This document shows, in pieces, positions 42,539 to 52,841 of a stretch of 64,000 nucleotides of DNA. The stretch's first letter is position 1, and each line of letters opens with the position of its first letter. The notes below the pieces were generated by a model. The model was not told where the DNA came from. It was given only the letters and a program-made list of their open reading frames with translations, and did not search any database. Made by a program: the position numbers and the translations under genes. The stretch covers positions 1 through 64,000 of the forward strand of contig SWBL01000110.1 in NCBI GenBank assembly GCA_024195585.1, read 5' to 3'. This DNA is from Aureobasidium sp. EXF-3400. Its lineage: Eukaryota > Ascomycota > Dothideomycetes > Dothideales > Saccotheciaceae.

Positions 42539-43663
42539 ATGACCCACAGCTCGCTCGACTCGCCATCTTTGCAGAAAATGGAAGGCAATCGCCGCGATAT
42601 GTACAGTGGTCGCAAACCGAGATTCAGCTGTGGTCAGATCATCGGCGACCCATTCGCCCTCGCAACTTCTTCAATAGCCATCGTATGTCGTCAATGGACT
42701 TTGACCTCTAATCCACTGGACTCGATTCACTGACATGGTACAGATCGCCTGGCTCATTGCCTTCGTGGCTTCCGTCATCGCCAAAATCCATGGCCAATAT
42801 CCCAACTATTCATGGTGGGCTCTTGTCTACATGTTCTTTTGCATCATTGGAGTCTTGGTCACTGTCGCTTCTGACTCTGTCTTCACCTACCATGTCGCTG
42901 TAAGCAAGACTCTGCTTTCACATGCTTGCAGCTTCCCTTGCTTACTCAATGCTAGATTGTCGGTTTCCTGGCTGCCGGCCTCGTCTTTACAACATCTTCG
43001 GTTAACTCCTTGGTCTACTCGTCTGATGGAGCACACGAAGCAGCCGCCGCCGGCTTCATCCTTCTCTCCATGGTCGCTGTTCGTCTCAACTCTCTCTCGC
43101 TGTATGTAAAGAAGGCACTGACATGTCTGTCGCAGATCGTCTGGATTTTCTACTATGGCTCCCAGCCCACTGCGGCCAGTCGCAACGTGATCGATTCCTT
43201 TGCGCTCCACAGAGACAGTCGTGTGCCATCGCGCATCTCTCGCCAGCCTCAACACAACAGCTACCGTCCCGAGACGTCGATCTCCCAGCAACCACAAATG
43301 TATACATCGGCCCAGCTCAGCGGTTTCGAGACATCATCACCCGTCACTGGCTTCCCCGGAGGCGCCTTGGGAGCAATGGACAGCAACCGCGACAGCGGTG
43401 CTCGCTATGGACAATCAAACAGCTTGGCCCCTCATACAGCAGCAACAGACCGACCCAACTCCACTGCCGCAGCTCCAGCGGAATACCCTTACCGTGCAAA
43501 GGCCATATATAGCTATGAGGCCAACCCTGACGATGCCAACGAAATCAGCTTTTCGAAACACGAAGTCTTGGAGATTAGCGATGTTAGCGGAAGATGGTGG
43601 CAGGCCAAGAAAGAGAATGGCGACACTGGTATCGCACCAAGCAACTACCTTATCTTGTTGTAG
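42539..43663 (+). CDS. SHO1: high-osmolarity sensor SHO1
   Basis: Four exons, 42539-42682, 42744-42899, 42956-43078 and 43136-43663, give 316 residues. Four transmembrane helices: [60 protein letters not shown] and [19 protein letters not shown] Ser/Gln-rich linker leads to a C-terminal SH3 domain: [52 protein letters not shown]1 is a plasma-membrane sensor that recruits Pbs2 through its SH3 domain to activate the HOG MAP kinase and also serves filamentous-growth signalling. The true start may be a later Met (42578 or 42599), since most relatives have only a few residues before the DPFALAT helix. The 57-nt third intron has a GTTCGT donor and its retention keeps the frame open. Confidence 0.95.
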
Positions 43664-44967
43664 TGCCTGTGCTGCAGTCACTCATGTTTGGACAAGGTTG
43701 GCCGAACAGCGTCTGCCTCTTGCTCTTCTTCTGTTTTTCTGCGCATGATACCAGTGGTTTAGGCCGCAGTTTCCTTTTTGATGTTTTGATGTTGAATCTG
43801 TTTCTCTGAATTGGCAATGGCGTCTGGGAGGATGAGTCTTTTTCTTGTTTTCTTCAGTTCAATGTGCCGGCACAGGCGCTCGAGTCTTGTTCATGTCTTT
43901 CTTGCGACGACGGCCCAATTGCAGATATGCTAGATTGTTTTTGGGGCGAGCTGGGAAAGGCCTCAGCATGAAAAATATGATGGATGCGGCACCAAATTCA
44001 ATACTCTTTTGTTTCAGTAATATGCTTGTTCAGCCAACATGGATGCAAAGGACCAGGGCAGCCAAGCCCAAAAATGTTTCAATCAACGGCTTTCGCAGCA
44101 TGGTTCAATAGAATGAATTCAGCCTCACGTCAATGACTCGGTCCGTCAGCTGGCGGCTGCTTTAAATCCCAAATGATATCTAGAAATCTATCTGTCCGAA
44201 GATTTGATTTTGCTCGAAGCGGAGTTGCCGACCTAGCATGTTACTCAGCAGCTGAGTTTATCGCAGCATAAAGGTACCACTACAGTAGAGTTAGTAGAGT
44301 TTGGGTTGCGGCGACCGACGGATGCGCAAAGAAATGATGGACTTTGATGGAGTCGAACGTGATCAGGCCGGCATGACAGTGCACCATGCATAGGAAAGGC
44401 AGGCAGGCGCCTCGGCCTGAGCAGGAACCAAGCAGGGATCGGTGGTTCTTTCAATTTGTGGAAACATTAGAATAGTAGGTAGGTAGTCTCGCGTGCAGCC
44501 ACGAGCACGAGCACCGGTTGGCGTGCCGTTCAGTCGTCCCTCTGTCGACATGGCGGGCCGAAAGTTTGGGATCGGCAAGATTTGGTCACAGATGGGCCTG
44601 GTGGGATCCTGTGGACTGGCGGGTTGAAGAGTGATTTCATCGTGCCCCGCGCACACAAGACTGGTTGAGAGTCGTCTTCCTCTCTGATCGTCTCTTTTTC
44701 TCATCCTCCCAGCTTTTACTCGCAGAGCCCGTCATCCTTTGGACCCAGCGGTGCCATGGCCGAGTGAATTATTCATATCTAGCTCTTGTGCATCCCACGT
44801 CACTTCACCGCTTCCCGCATCAATCAAGATATATAATAGCCCGCTCAAGCCTAGACCCACCATACGCTATCCGCTATCCTCGAACTCGGACCTCTGCTTT
44901 CACCATAACAAAGAACTGGACGCTGTCCACACGCCCTGAATACTCCCAAAATTCCATCCTGTAGGCC
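43664..44967. other. intergenic, 1.3 kb: SHO1 3' flank and PKA-type kinase promoter
   Basis: No supported gene. A TATA-like ATATATAATA at 44829-44838 lies about 130 nt upstream of the kinase ATG. A short tandem TAGGTAGGTAG occurs near 44475. Confidence 0.5.
44829..44838 (+). promoter_or_regulatory. TATA-like element upstream of the PKA-type kinase gene
   Basis: ATATATAATA, 130-139 nt before the ATG at 44968. Sequence suits a TATA box; function is inferred only from position. Confidence 0.35.
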
Positions 44968-46587
44968 ATGGCGACAGCAGCAATGCATCACATTATGCCC
45001 AAGCTGCACATCGGCAGCAGCAGAGACAAGGATGGTCGCAAGGAGAGCAGATCAGAGACTTCGGCCAACAACCGCGCCCGCGAAGAGGAAAAAAACAGAC
45101 TTCTTGCCTGGGAAGCACAGAAGCAGCCCTTGGAGTACGATCAAATATTAGTCGAGCCAAACTCGAAGCCTGTCGGTCACAGCTCAAAGGTTCTACGGCG
45201 CGAAGATTTCGATCTAGTCAAGACACTCGGCACTGGTATGTGACAGCGAGCCCAAGTACAACTGACGCATCACATTTGCTGACTACCAGTGGTCTCGTAG
45301 GCACATTTGCAAGAGTTTGGCTCGCGACCTTGGTCACTTCGAAGAAGGAGGATGCAGAGAAGGTCTTTGCTCTGAAGATACTGCGCAAAACTGACGGTGC
45401 GTGAAGCTGCCCTATCTCTCATCAAGAGAGGAGTCTGACAAATCTTCCAGTCATTCGCTTGAAGCAGGTGGAACATGTCCGCAACGAGCGCAATGTTCTT
45501 GCTGCTGTGGCAGGGCACCCTTTCATTACAACAATGGTCGCCAGCTTCCAAGACCAAGACACCCTGTACATGCTGGTAAACTATCCTCCGGTTGCGCATT
45601 GGTCGTGTCCAAACTGACTTCTCGTGTCTTTGATACAGTTGGATTACTGCCCTGGTGGTGAGGTTTTTAGCTATTTGCGCCGCGCCCGCCGTTTCAACGA
45701 ATCTACGTCACAGTTCTACGCCGCCGAAATCGTCCTCATCCTCGAGTTCCTACACGACCACCAAGGTGTCGCATACCGCGATCTCAAACCAGAGAACATT
45801 TTGATTGACGCAGAGGGACACCTCAAGCTTGTGGATTTCGGGTTTGCAAAGAAGGTCGGAAACCGTGCGTAATCTCCCTTCTCCAGCCCTCAGGGTCGTG
45901 TGGTCAAACCGTCAAACGGTTTTGGCCGTCGGTTCCTTTGGTCACGTTCTGCTGAATAAATCAGTTGGCTGACGTTGGCTGTCGAAATAGGAGAAACATA
46001 CACACTATGTGGAACGCCAGAGTATCTTGCGCCAGAAGTTATCCGGAACACTGGTACGTCACAATGCACTTGAGATCAACCTGAAATACTGACTGTCCAA
46101 TAGGACACGGCCTAGCTGTCGATTGGTGGGCATTGGGCATCCTAATTTACGAATTCTTGGTCGGTCAACCGCCGTTCTGGGACCAAAATCCTATGAAAAT
46201 CTATGAACAGTACGCCGATCTAACAAGCAATCCAAAAACCGACCCAGAAGCTAACAAAAGTTCAGAATTGTCGAAGGCAAACTTCGCTTCCCCTCTGCCA
46301 TGTCCCCAGATGCTCGCGATTTGATCTCACAGCTATGCACTGTGGATGTGTCGAAACGTTTGGGCAACATAAAAGGTGGTGCTTCGGCCATAAAGGCACA
46401 CCCCTGGTTCAAAGATATCGACTGGGATGCCATGTACCACCGCAAGATGCAAGGTCCCATCGTACCACATCTACGAGGGCCCGCCGACACACGAAACTTC
46501 GATGAGTACGATCCGGAACCTCTTCACAAGGACCAATACACGAAAGAGCTGAGGGAGAAGTACGAAAGTGCGTTCAAAGATTTCTAA
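44968..46587 (+). CDS. cAMP-dependent protein kinase catalytic subunit (second type, PKAC2-like)
   Basis: Seven exons, 44968-45235, 45301-45396, 45451-45575, 45639-45864, 45991-46053, 46104-46209 and 46266-46587, give 401 residues. An AGC kinase: [16 protein letters not shown] glycine loop, FALKILRK, catalytic loop [14 protein letters not shown] (YRD), VDFGFAKKV, activation segment [17 protein letters not shown] with the PDK1-type Thr, and [23 protein letters not shown] [20 protein letters not shown]. The tail ends YESAFKDF, the FxxF hydrophobic motif of PKA catalytic subunits. The N-terminal 80 residues are basic and unlike the major fungal PKA subunit, so this looks like the minor PKAC2 class. 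It would phosphorylate RRxS sites when cAMP releases the regulatory subunit. The regulatory-subunit gene is not in the window. Confidence 0.9.
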
Positions 46588-47404
46588 AGAGAAATCGCAC
46601 GCTAGGGTGAGTCGGGGGTCAAAGCATGACATTACGATTCATCATGACCCTCTCCTCCCTTCTTACGACCCTTTGCTTCCCTTTTACATTTCGTTCTTGG
46701 ATAATTACCTCTTTTTCTCTGCTTGCTTGGAAGCGAAGAGACTGCCAAGATATGTACTCACGACCTACCTCTTATATTCTGTACAATCGCGGGAAACGAA
46801 CGATAAGAGCCGGTACTGGCTGGATGCCTAGCTAACGAGTTCTCTATAATATAACAATTCTGTCAAAAAAAAAAAAAAGATGCAACCGCTACAAGCCCTT
46901 CGAAGAGATGAACAGCAGGCATGTACAGTAAACAGAGCCAAGCGGAGTTAATTCCGCGTTTCCTGCTTCTCCAAGCCTTGGGCCCCCCGCATAGGGTCTG
47001 GTTTACCCCTCCTTACAGCCGGTTATGCTCGCTAGCCATTATATTCCAGCGCATAGTAGTGGTTGGTAGATGCTTTCGATGTGATCGCGTACATTGTATC
47101 TTTTTCCGTTCTGTCCTTCCGACAATCACAACGTTAACACCTGCATCCATTATTTCCTGACCAAGAAGGCCTGTCCAATATCTGACCGATCAACGCAAGC
47201 AACTTTGACGAACAAGCCATTGGCTATCCATTTGAGAAGCCATTGAGATACTTTAGAACACAGTGAAGCGGACAGACCATCAGATCCCGAACAACCGCGG
47301 CATTCTTCTCGAGGCTACCTCGACACTACAAAAAGGGTCCATCATCTGGCAGGAGCGAGAGGCAGAAGACTTTAGCCTTGAACACACCAAGTGACTTGTG
47401 CAAT
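46588..47404. other. intergenic: kinase 3' flank and acyl-CoA ligase promoter
   Basis: 817 nt with a 14-15 nt poly(A) tract at about 46864-46878. No gene or RNA recognised. Confidence 0.5.
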
Positions 47405-49727
47405 ATGCAACTCTTGCGACCCCTTCGACACCCGATAGCGATCACTAGGCCATTTGTCCGTTCTGCAAGATGTACTGGGGCTATTCGGGAACCAAGTTCT
47501 GTCCGTGGGCTCTTGACCCAATCAAGAGATCGAGGTCCTAGTGATGTGAGTATGGTCATTTGTCTGATTCCAAGACACATGCTTCATAGATGTAGAGGAT
47601 GCCGTGGTCAACGGTTTGCTAATCATCTGTGTCTCAGCCGCCGTTGATCACACAGACTATCCCAGAATACTTCAGAGATGTGGTTAGCGAGCATGGTGAC
47701 AGACCTGCGTGAGTTTCCGAGCGTTTCCTTCTCTCCATCTGAAAATACAAGCTGAACATTGAATACAGAGTAATAGCTCGTCACCAGAACACAACGTTGA
47801 CCTACCAGGATCTGGATATTCAAAGCGATGCTCTTGCAAGAGGGCTCGAGAGACAAGGTGTCCAGAAAGGCGATCGAGTTGCTGTGATGCTAGGGAATGG
47901 AGTTGAATATTGTGTCGTAAGATCATACACAATTGTGCTGCAGTATTGAAACGTAACTGATTCTTGCCACAGGCTACATATGCGCTTTTCAAACTCGGCG
48001 CAATGCTCGTACGTTGCAAGATCCTGAGTCAATCAACACAAAAACTGACCTGTTTGACCTCAGGTGCCTTTAAATCCTGCTTTCAATGCTTTGCAGATCA
48101 CCTCAGCCCTCACACACCTTGCCGCATCACACCTCATCATATCCTCAGAGATCAATTTACCTTACAAAGAACCGAAATCAGTCATGTCGTTGCTCGCTCA
48201 CCTTATCCCAGACATGAACAAATCGAAAATGGAGTCGGAAGCCGTACCCAGCTTGAAACGAGTCATCGTAGTTGAGAATTCGATAGGCAGAGTGCAAAGT
48301 GGAGCGTTCGAAGCATTGAGCAGTTATGTGGATGTGTTTCGGGACGGAGAGGGTGAGAGGTTGGTACCGAAGCAGTTGGACGCGGATGATGTGGTTAATA
48401 TCCAGTTCACGTCTGGTACGACGAGTATGCCGTAAGTTTGTGTTTTTCGGGATCACCTTCAGTGAAGTGTTCACTGACTATAAGGGTTTAGAAAAGCGGC
48501 ATGCTTGACGCATCGATCTGTGCTCAATAATGGCAAGAGTATTGGCGATAGGATGTTGTTAACGCATAAGGACATTGTTTGTTGTCCGCCACCTTTGTTT
48601 CAGTAAGTCTCGATACAGCTCATCTCTCAGTTGATACTCTCTGTTCACCCATGAATGCTGACTGAAGAACTAAAGCTGCTTTGGGGCCGTCTTAGGCTAT
48701 ATGGCGACCAGTACACATGGCAGCGCAATCGTCCTACCATCCGAGTCGTTCAACGCGGAGGCTACTTTACGCGCAGTCCAAGAGAATGCATGCACAGCAC
48801 TCTATGGTGTACCCACCATGTTCATCAGCGAGCTGGAATTGCTGGCCTCTGGTAAAGTACCATACGAAGGCTTCTCTCAGTTGCGTACAGGCATTGCAGC
48901 AGGCAGTAGCATCCCTGCTGCTTTGATGAGCAAACTCCATGATGTTCTTGGACTCACACAATTGACCATTTGCTATGGCATGACAGAAACTAGTCCGGTC
49001 AGTGCAATGACAACAACTGATGATCCCATGTGGGCTAGAATTGAAACCGTGGGACGACTTCTTCCACATGTGGAAGCCAAAGTTGTGGATGCGAGTGGAA
49101 AGATTGTGCCACCAAATGTACGTGGCGAGCTCGCTGTAGCTGGGTACTTGGTCATGTAAGTGTGTTCGAATCTAGGTAATGAGCTTTAACGAATGTTGTA
49201 CTGATGATCGTCATTCTAGGAAGGGCTACTGGGGTGATGAAGCTCGTACTAAAGAGGCCATTCGACCAGATGAGGGTGGTACGCTGTGGATGCACACAGG
49301 CGACGAAGCAAGTATGGATGAGAATGGCTACGTACGTATCACTGGTCGCATCAAAGATCTGATCATTCGTGGCGGCGAGAACATCCATCCTCTGGAGATC
49401 GAGAACGCCATCCTCAAACTCCCATCCGTAACGGATGTTTCTGTAGTCGGACTACCGGATCAAAAATATGGCGAAGTGGTTGCAGCTTTTATCATGCCAA
49501 AGAATGCAAGTGCAAACGAGGAAGAAAAAATCAAGATGGCGAGAGAGATCAAGCAGTGGGTCAAGGAGACATTGAGTTCGCATTTGGTTCCAAAGTACAT
49601 CTTTTGGTCCGAAGGATGGCCGAAGACGGCGAGTGGAAAGGTGAGCAACGAATTAATTATGTTCCGCTTGCGAAAAGAGCTAATTGCACCAGATCCAAAA
49701 GTTCAAATTAAGGGAGACAGGGATTGA
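47405..49727 (+). CDS. acyl-CoA synthetase, ACSF2 / medium-chain type
   Basis: Eight exons, 47405-47545, 47638-47708, 47769-47916, 47973-48008, 48064-48431, 48492-48602, 48676-49155 and 49220-49727, give 620 residues. The N-terminus (MQLLRPLRHPIAITRPFVRS) is Arg-rich and acid-free, a mitochondrial presequence. ANL-superfamily motifs: P-loop FTSGTTSMPKAACLTHRSV, PPPLFHCFGAVLG, YGMTETSPVS, LWMHTGDEASMDENGYVRIT, GRIKDLIIRGGENIHPLEIE, and the catalytic Lys in WPKTASGKVSNE. It converts a carboxylic acid, ATP and CoA to acyl-CoA. The P-loop has STSMP in place of the common TGxPK, only a modest change. The 36-nt exon 4 encodes ATYALFKLGAML. Family relatives in animals act on medium-chain acids; substrate here is inferred. 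Confidence 0.93.
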
Positions 49728-50584
49728 GCTCGCTGACAGTGGACATGGTGTTTATACTTGATACTTCTTCGCCATCTGCTAAAATTCATAACGCATGTGT
49801 CTATAAAAAATGCACAATATTGCTAGGAAAAGGAATAGTGCCTATTAAGAATTGTTGTTATGTCAGCTCTCTGTGGACATACCTTGCTTTGGCAAGTGAC
49901 TGTGTCTTTTTCCAGTTCATACTTTGCTCCCTACTGTGGTTGAAGCACGATAGAAATCACAGACTTGAGCACATAACACGGTTAAGACTGTCGACCTTCA
50001 ATTAGAAAAGATGATCAAAGCGACATAAAAGATGTTTCAAGCCACCAAACCCTCAACAGCCCTTCATTTGATAGTGCTTTAGACGCAGCTGCATCAGGAC
50101 AACTGCATAGTAGATCATTATGCATTAACAACAGCCTGAGGTTGTCGACGACCAGATAGGATCTGTCTGACAGGGTGATGGGCTCGTCAACCACACCCGT
50201 TATCCTCCGAGGGCGGAGCACTCTTCCGAGCATGGAGACCAAATTGTGGGGGACGATTGGGAATACGAGGCATGGACCCTCAGGCGTCAAGGCATGAATC
50301 CCATTCCGAACCGACAGCACGCTAGAACAAGCCATAAGGAAAAACCTAGAGACACAGTCAAGCAAAGATCGGACCGTCTTGAGCAGGCTCAGATTTTTCA
50401 CAAAGACGTTGAGTCAGAAGTAATAGAAACAGCAGAAGTTAGAAGGAAGCAAGCACCGACTTCGCAAAAAGGGAAAAGCTTGCCTGTCGTCATTTGACAT
50501 TTAGACGCGCGACGCCGCCGCACGTCTCAAAGTTCGCGGTCGCTCTCTTATCCTTCGCTTTGGACACAAGACCAGCCATCAACC
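49728..50584. other. intergenic: ligase 3' flank and zinc transporter promoter
   Basis: 857 nt between two plus-strand genes, AT-rich at its 5' end and GC-richer near the transporter. No gene supported. Confidence 0.5.
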
Positions 50585-52436
50585 ATGGGTCTCTCAAAGT
50601 CGACGAGGATATGCATCCTCCTGGCGATCGATACCGTCTTCTTCCTTATCGAGCTCATCACCGGTACGACTGCCCATCATCCGGATCGTGCGACCACCAA
50701 TAGGTACTGACAAAGCACACAGGTTATGCCGTCCATTCGCTTGCCCTCGTGGCCGACTCCTTCCATATGGTCAGTCACTACACCCTTCAGAAGCTGTAGC
50801 ACTTGCAAGACTGACACTCGTGCTCAGCTTAACGATGTCATCTCCCTACTCGTCGGTCTCTGGGCTGTCAAGGTCGCTAACCAGAAGACTACCTCCAAAA
50901 TGTACACCTACGGCGTATGTACTTATACCCCTCATACGATTCGCTTATCCACTCACGATCTCTCAGTGGCAACGTGCCGAAACCCTAGGAGCCCTGGTCA
51001 ATGGTGTCTTCCTCGTTGCCCTATGCCTTTCCATCTTCCTTGAAGCTATCCAGCGTTTCGTCGAGCCGCAAGAAGTCAGCAACCCTAAGTTTGTGCTGAT
51101 TGTAGGATGTCTTGGTCTTGCCTCGAACATCATCGGTCTCTTCCTCTTCCACGACCACGGTCACGGCGGCCACAGCCACGGCGGTCACTCCCACAGTCAC
51201 GGTCACTCGCACGGAGACACCATTAGTGACGCTGAAGAAGGCCGTGCTGCCCAAGATGAAGACGCTGACGTCGCTGACGAGTCTGGAAACGTTGCTGATG
51301 TGCTGCCTCAGAGCAGAGTTGCAAACTGGCCCAAGACTAAGAAACCCTCAGCAAGCGGCTCCGGAGCTAGCGAAGATGCCGAAGTCCCACAATCTGGCCA
51401 CCGCCGTCAGAAGTCAAAGTCCAGCCGTTCTCGTTCCAGAGCTTACTCGGTCGAAGATGTGCCAGTCAACCCCTCGTCCTTCCGTCGTTCCATCATCGAG
51501 ACTAGCAGACTCCAAGACATTGAATCTGGCGAAAACACCGAGGAATCTGCCGCTGAAGACGACAACGCTGAGGAAACAACCCAGCAGCCTCTCCTCAATA
51601 AGAATGGATCCAACGGCTATGGTAGCATCCAGAAGTCAAAGCCCATCGACCACAAGAAGCACAAGCACAGACAGCCCAAAGAAGAGTCCAGTGGCGGTGG
51701 CCATGGTCACTCTCATGCCGACCTCAACATGCGTGGTGTCTTCCTCCATGTCATGGGCGACGCTCTTGGAAACATCGGTGTCATTGCTTCTGCCCTGTTC
51801 ATCTGGCTCACCGACTACAGCTGGCGCTTCTACACCGATCCGGGTATTTCCCTGATCATTACCTGCATCATTCTCGCTTCTGCCATCCCTCTTTGTCTTG
51901 CTGCTTCTCGTATCTTGCTCCAAGCTGTTCCCGCTGGTCTGAGCATCGATGATATCAAGGAAGACATTGAGGAGCTTCCTGGTATTGTTAGTGCCCATCA
52001 CCTTCACGTATGGCAGTTGAGCGACACCAAGCTCGTTGCAAGCTTGCACGTCCAGGTCGACTTTGACTTCAAGGGCGAGGGATCGGCCAGATATATGGAA
52101 CTCGCTCGCGCCATTCGCGACTGCCTTCACGAATATGGCATTCACTCTTCTACCATTCAACCCGAATTCTGCCTTGATCCTGAACACGATCACTCAGCAC
52201 CACTTGACGACGATGACCACTTCCCTGGTGTAGATGGAGCCTCTTCTCGTAAGACTTTGAAAGGACAACCCAGCAATGCAAACAGCCTTCGCGCTGCGGC
52301 AGATGCATGCTTGCTTGACTGTGATGACGCATGCAATGGCAAGAGTTGTTGTGCTCCTGCTTCCGCCGAACCCGCACAGGATGCACATGACCACGATCAT
52401 GACCATGGTGACCATGGTCACGGCCACAGCCATTAG
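50585..52436 (+). CDS. ZRC1: vacuolar zinc transporter, cation diffusion facilitator (ZRC1/COT1 type)
   Basis: Four exons, 50585-50663, 50723-50769, 50828-50914 and 50967-52436, give 560 residues. Six spans of the CDF family with the metal site HxxxD in TM2 (FHMLNDVISL) and TM5 (HVMGDALGNIG). The cytosolic loop between TM4 and TM5 is very long (about 210 residues) with a His/Gly run (HDHGHGGHSHGGHSHSHGHS), an acidic/Ser-rich middle and HGHSHADL. A C-terminal ferredoxin-like domain (ELPGIVSAHHLHVWQLSDTK) follows. ZRC1-type proteins store zinc in the vacuole by H+ exchange and confer zinc/cobalt resistance. The tail is notable: six Cys in ACLLDCDDACNGKSCCAP, then a His/Asp run ending HGDHGHGHSH. 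The start ATG lies in ACCATGGGT, a strong context. Confidence 0.94.
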
Positions 52437-52841
52437 AAGTGGCCACAAGGTTTTTGGCTTTCTGTTTTCAAGTCCTTTTCTAGACCTTTTTCTTTTCGTG
52501 GAAGCCCAGCGTTGGTGCCCGAGGATGAGACTGATCGTTCTGTTGGAAACGTTTAGAAGTTCTCGTTGAACCTGGTCGGGATATATCACTCTAGCATGGC
52601 TGTTTTGTACATCACTATTCTATTTCACACTTCTTGTAATCCTTACACGACCTTTCTCGAACATATGAGTGCCTGACACGATTCCACTTCGCCTTCACTT
52701 TCCCTTCACTTTACCTTCACTTTGCGCTCACAGATTATGTTTGATAACCTCAACAACAACACCTCACTGTCCTCACTAGTGTTTCACCCTGTATTCTCAT
52801 CGCAACAAGTACCGTTCCCATAAGATCTGCACTCAGAAACT
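52437..52841. other. intergenic with short tandem repeat
   Basis: 405 nt between the zinc transporter and the first unknown paralogue. It holds the 11-bp tandem repeat at 52691-52723 and otherwise nothing recognisable. Confidence 0.5.
52691..52723 (+). repeat. 11-bp tandem repeat (3 copies)
   Basis: GCCTTCACTTT, CCCTTCACTTT and ACCTTCACTTT in direct succession, about 120 nt upstream of the ATG at 52842, in a pyrimidine-rich leader or promoter. Confidence 0.75.

Noticed and set aside
44320..44400. GGAGTCGAAC on the plus strand resembling a minus-strand tRNA B box
   Set aside because: The flanking bases do not form a T-stem and no D-arm is found at the expected spacing.
46864..46878. Poly(A) tract as a sign of a retrotransposed sequence
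   Set aside because: No target-site duplication or processed gene copy beside it; a simple homopolymer in a 3' flank.
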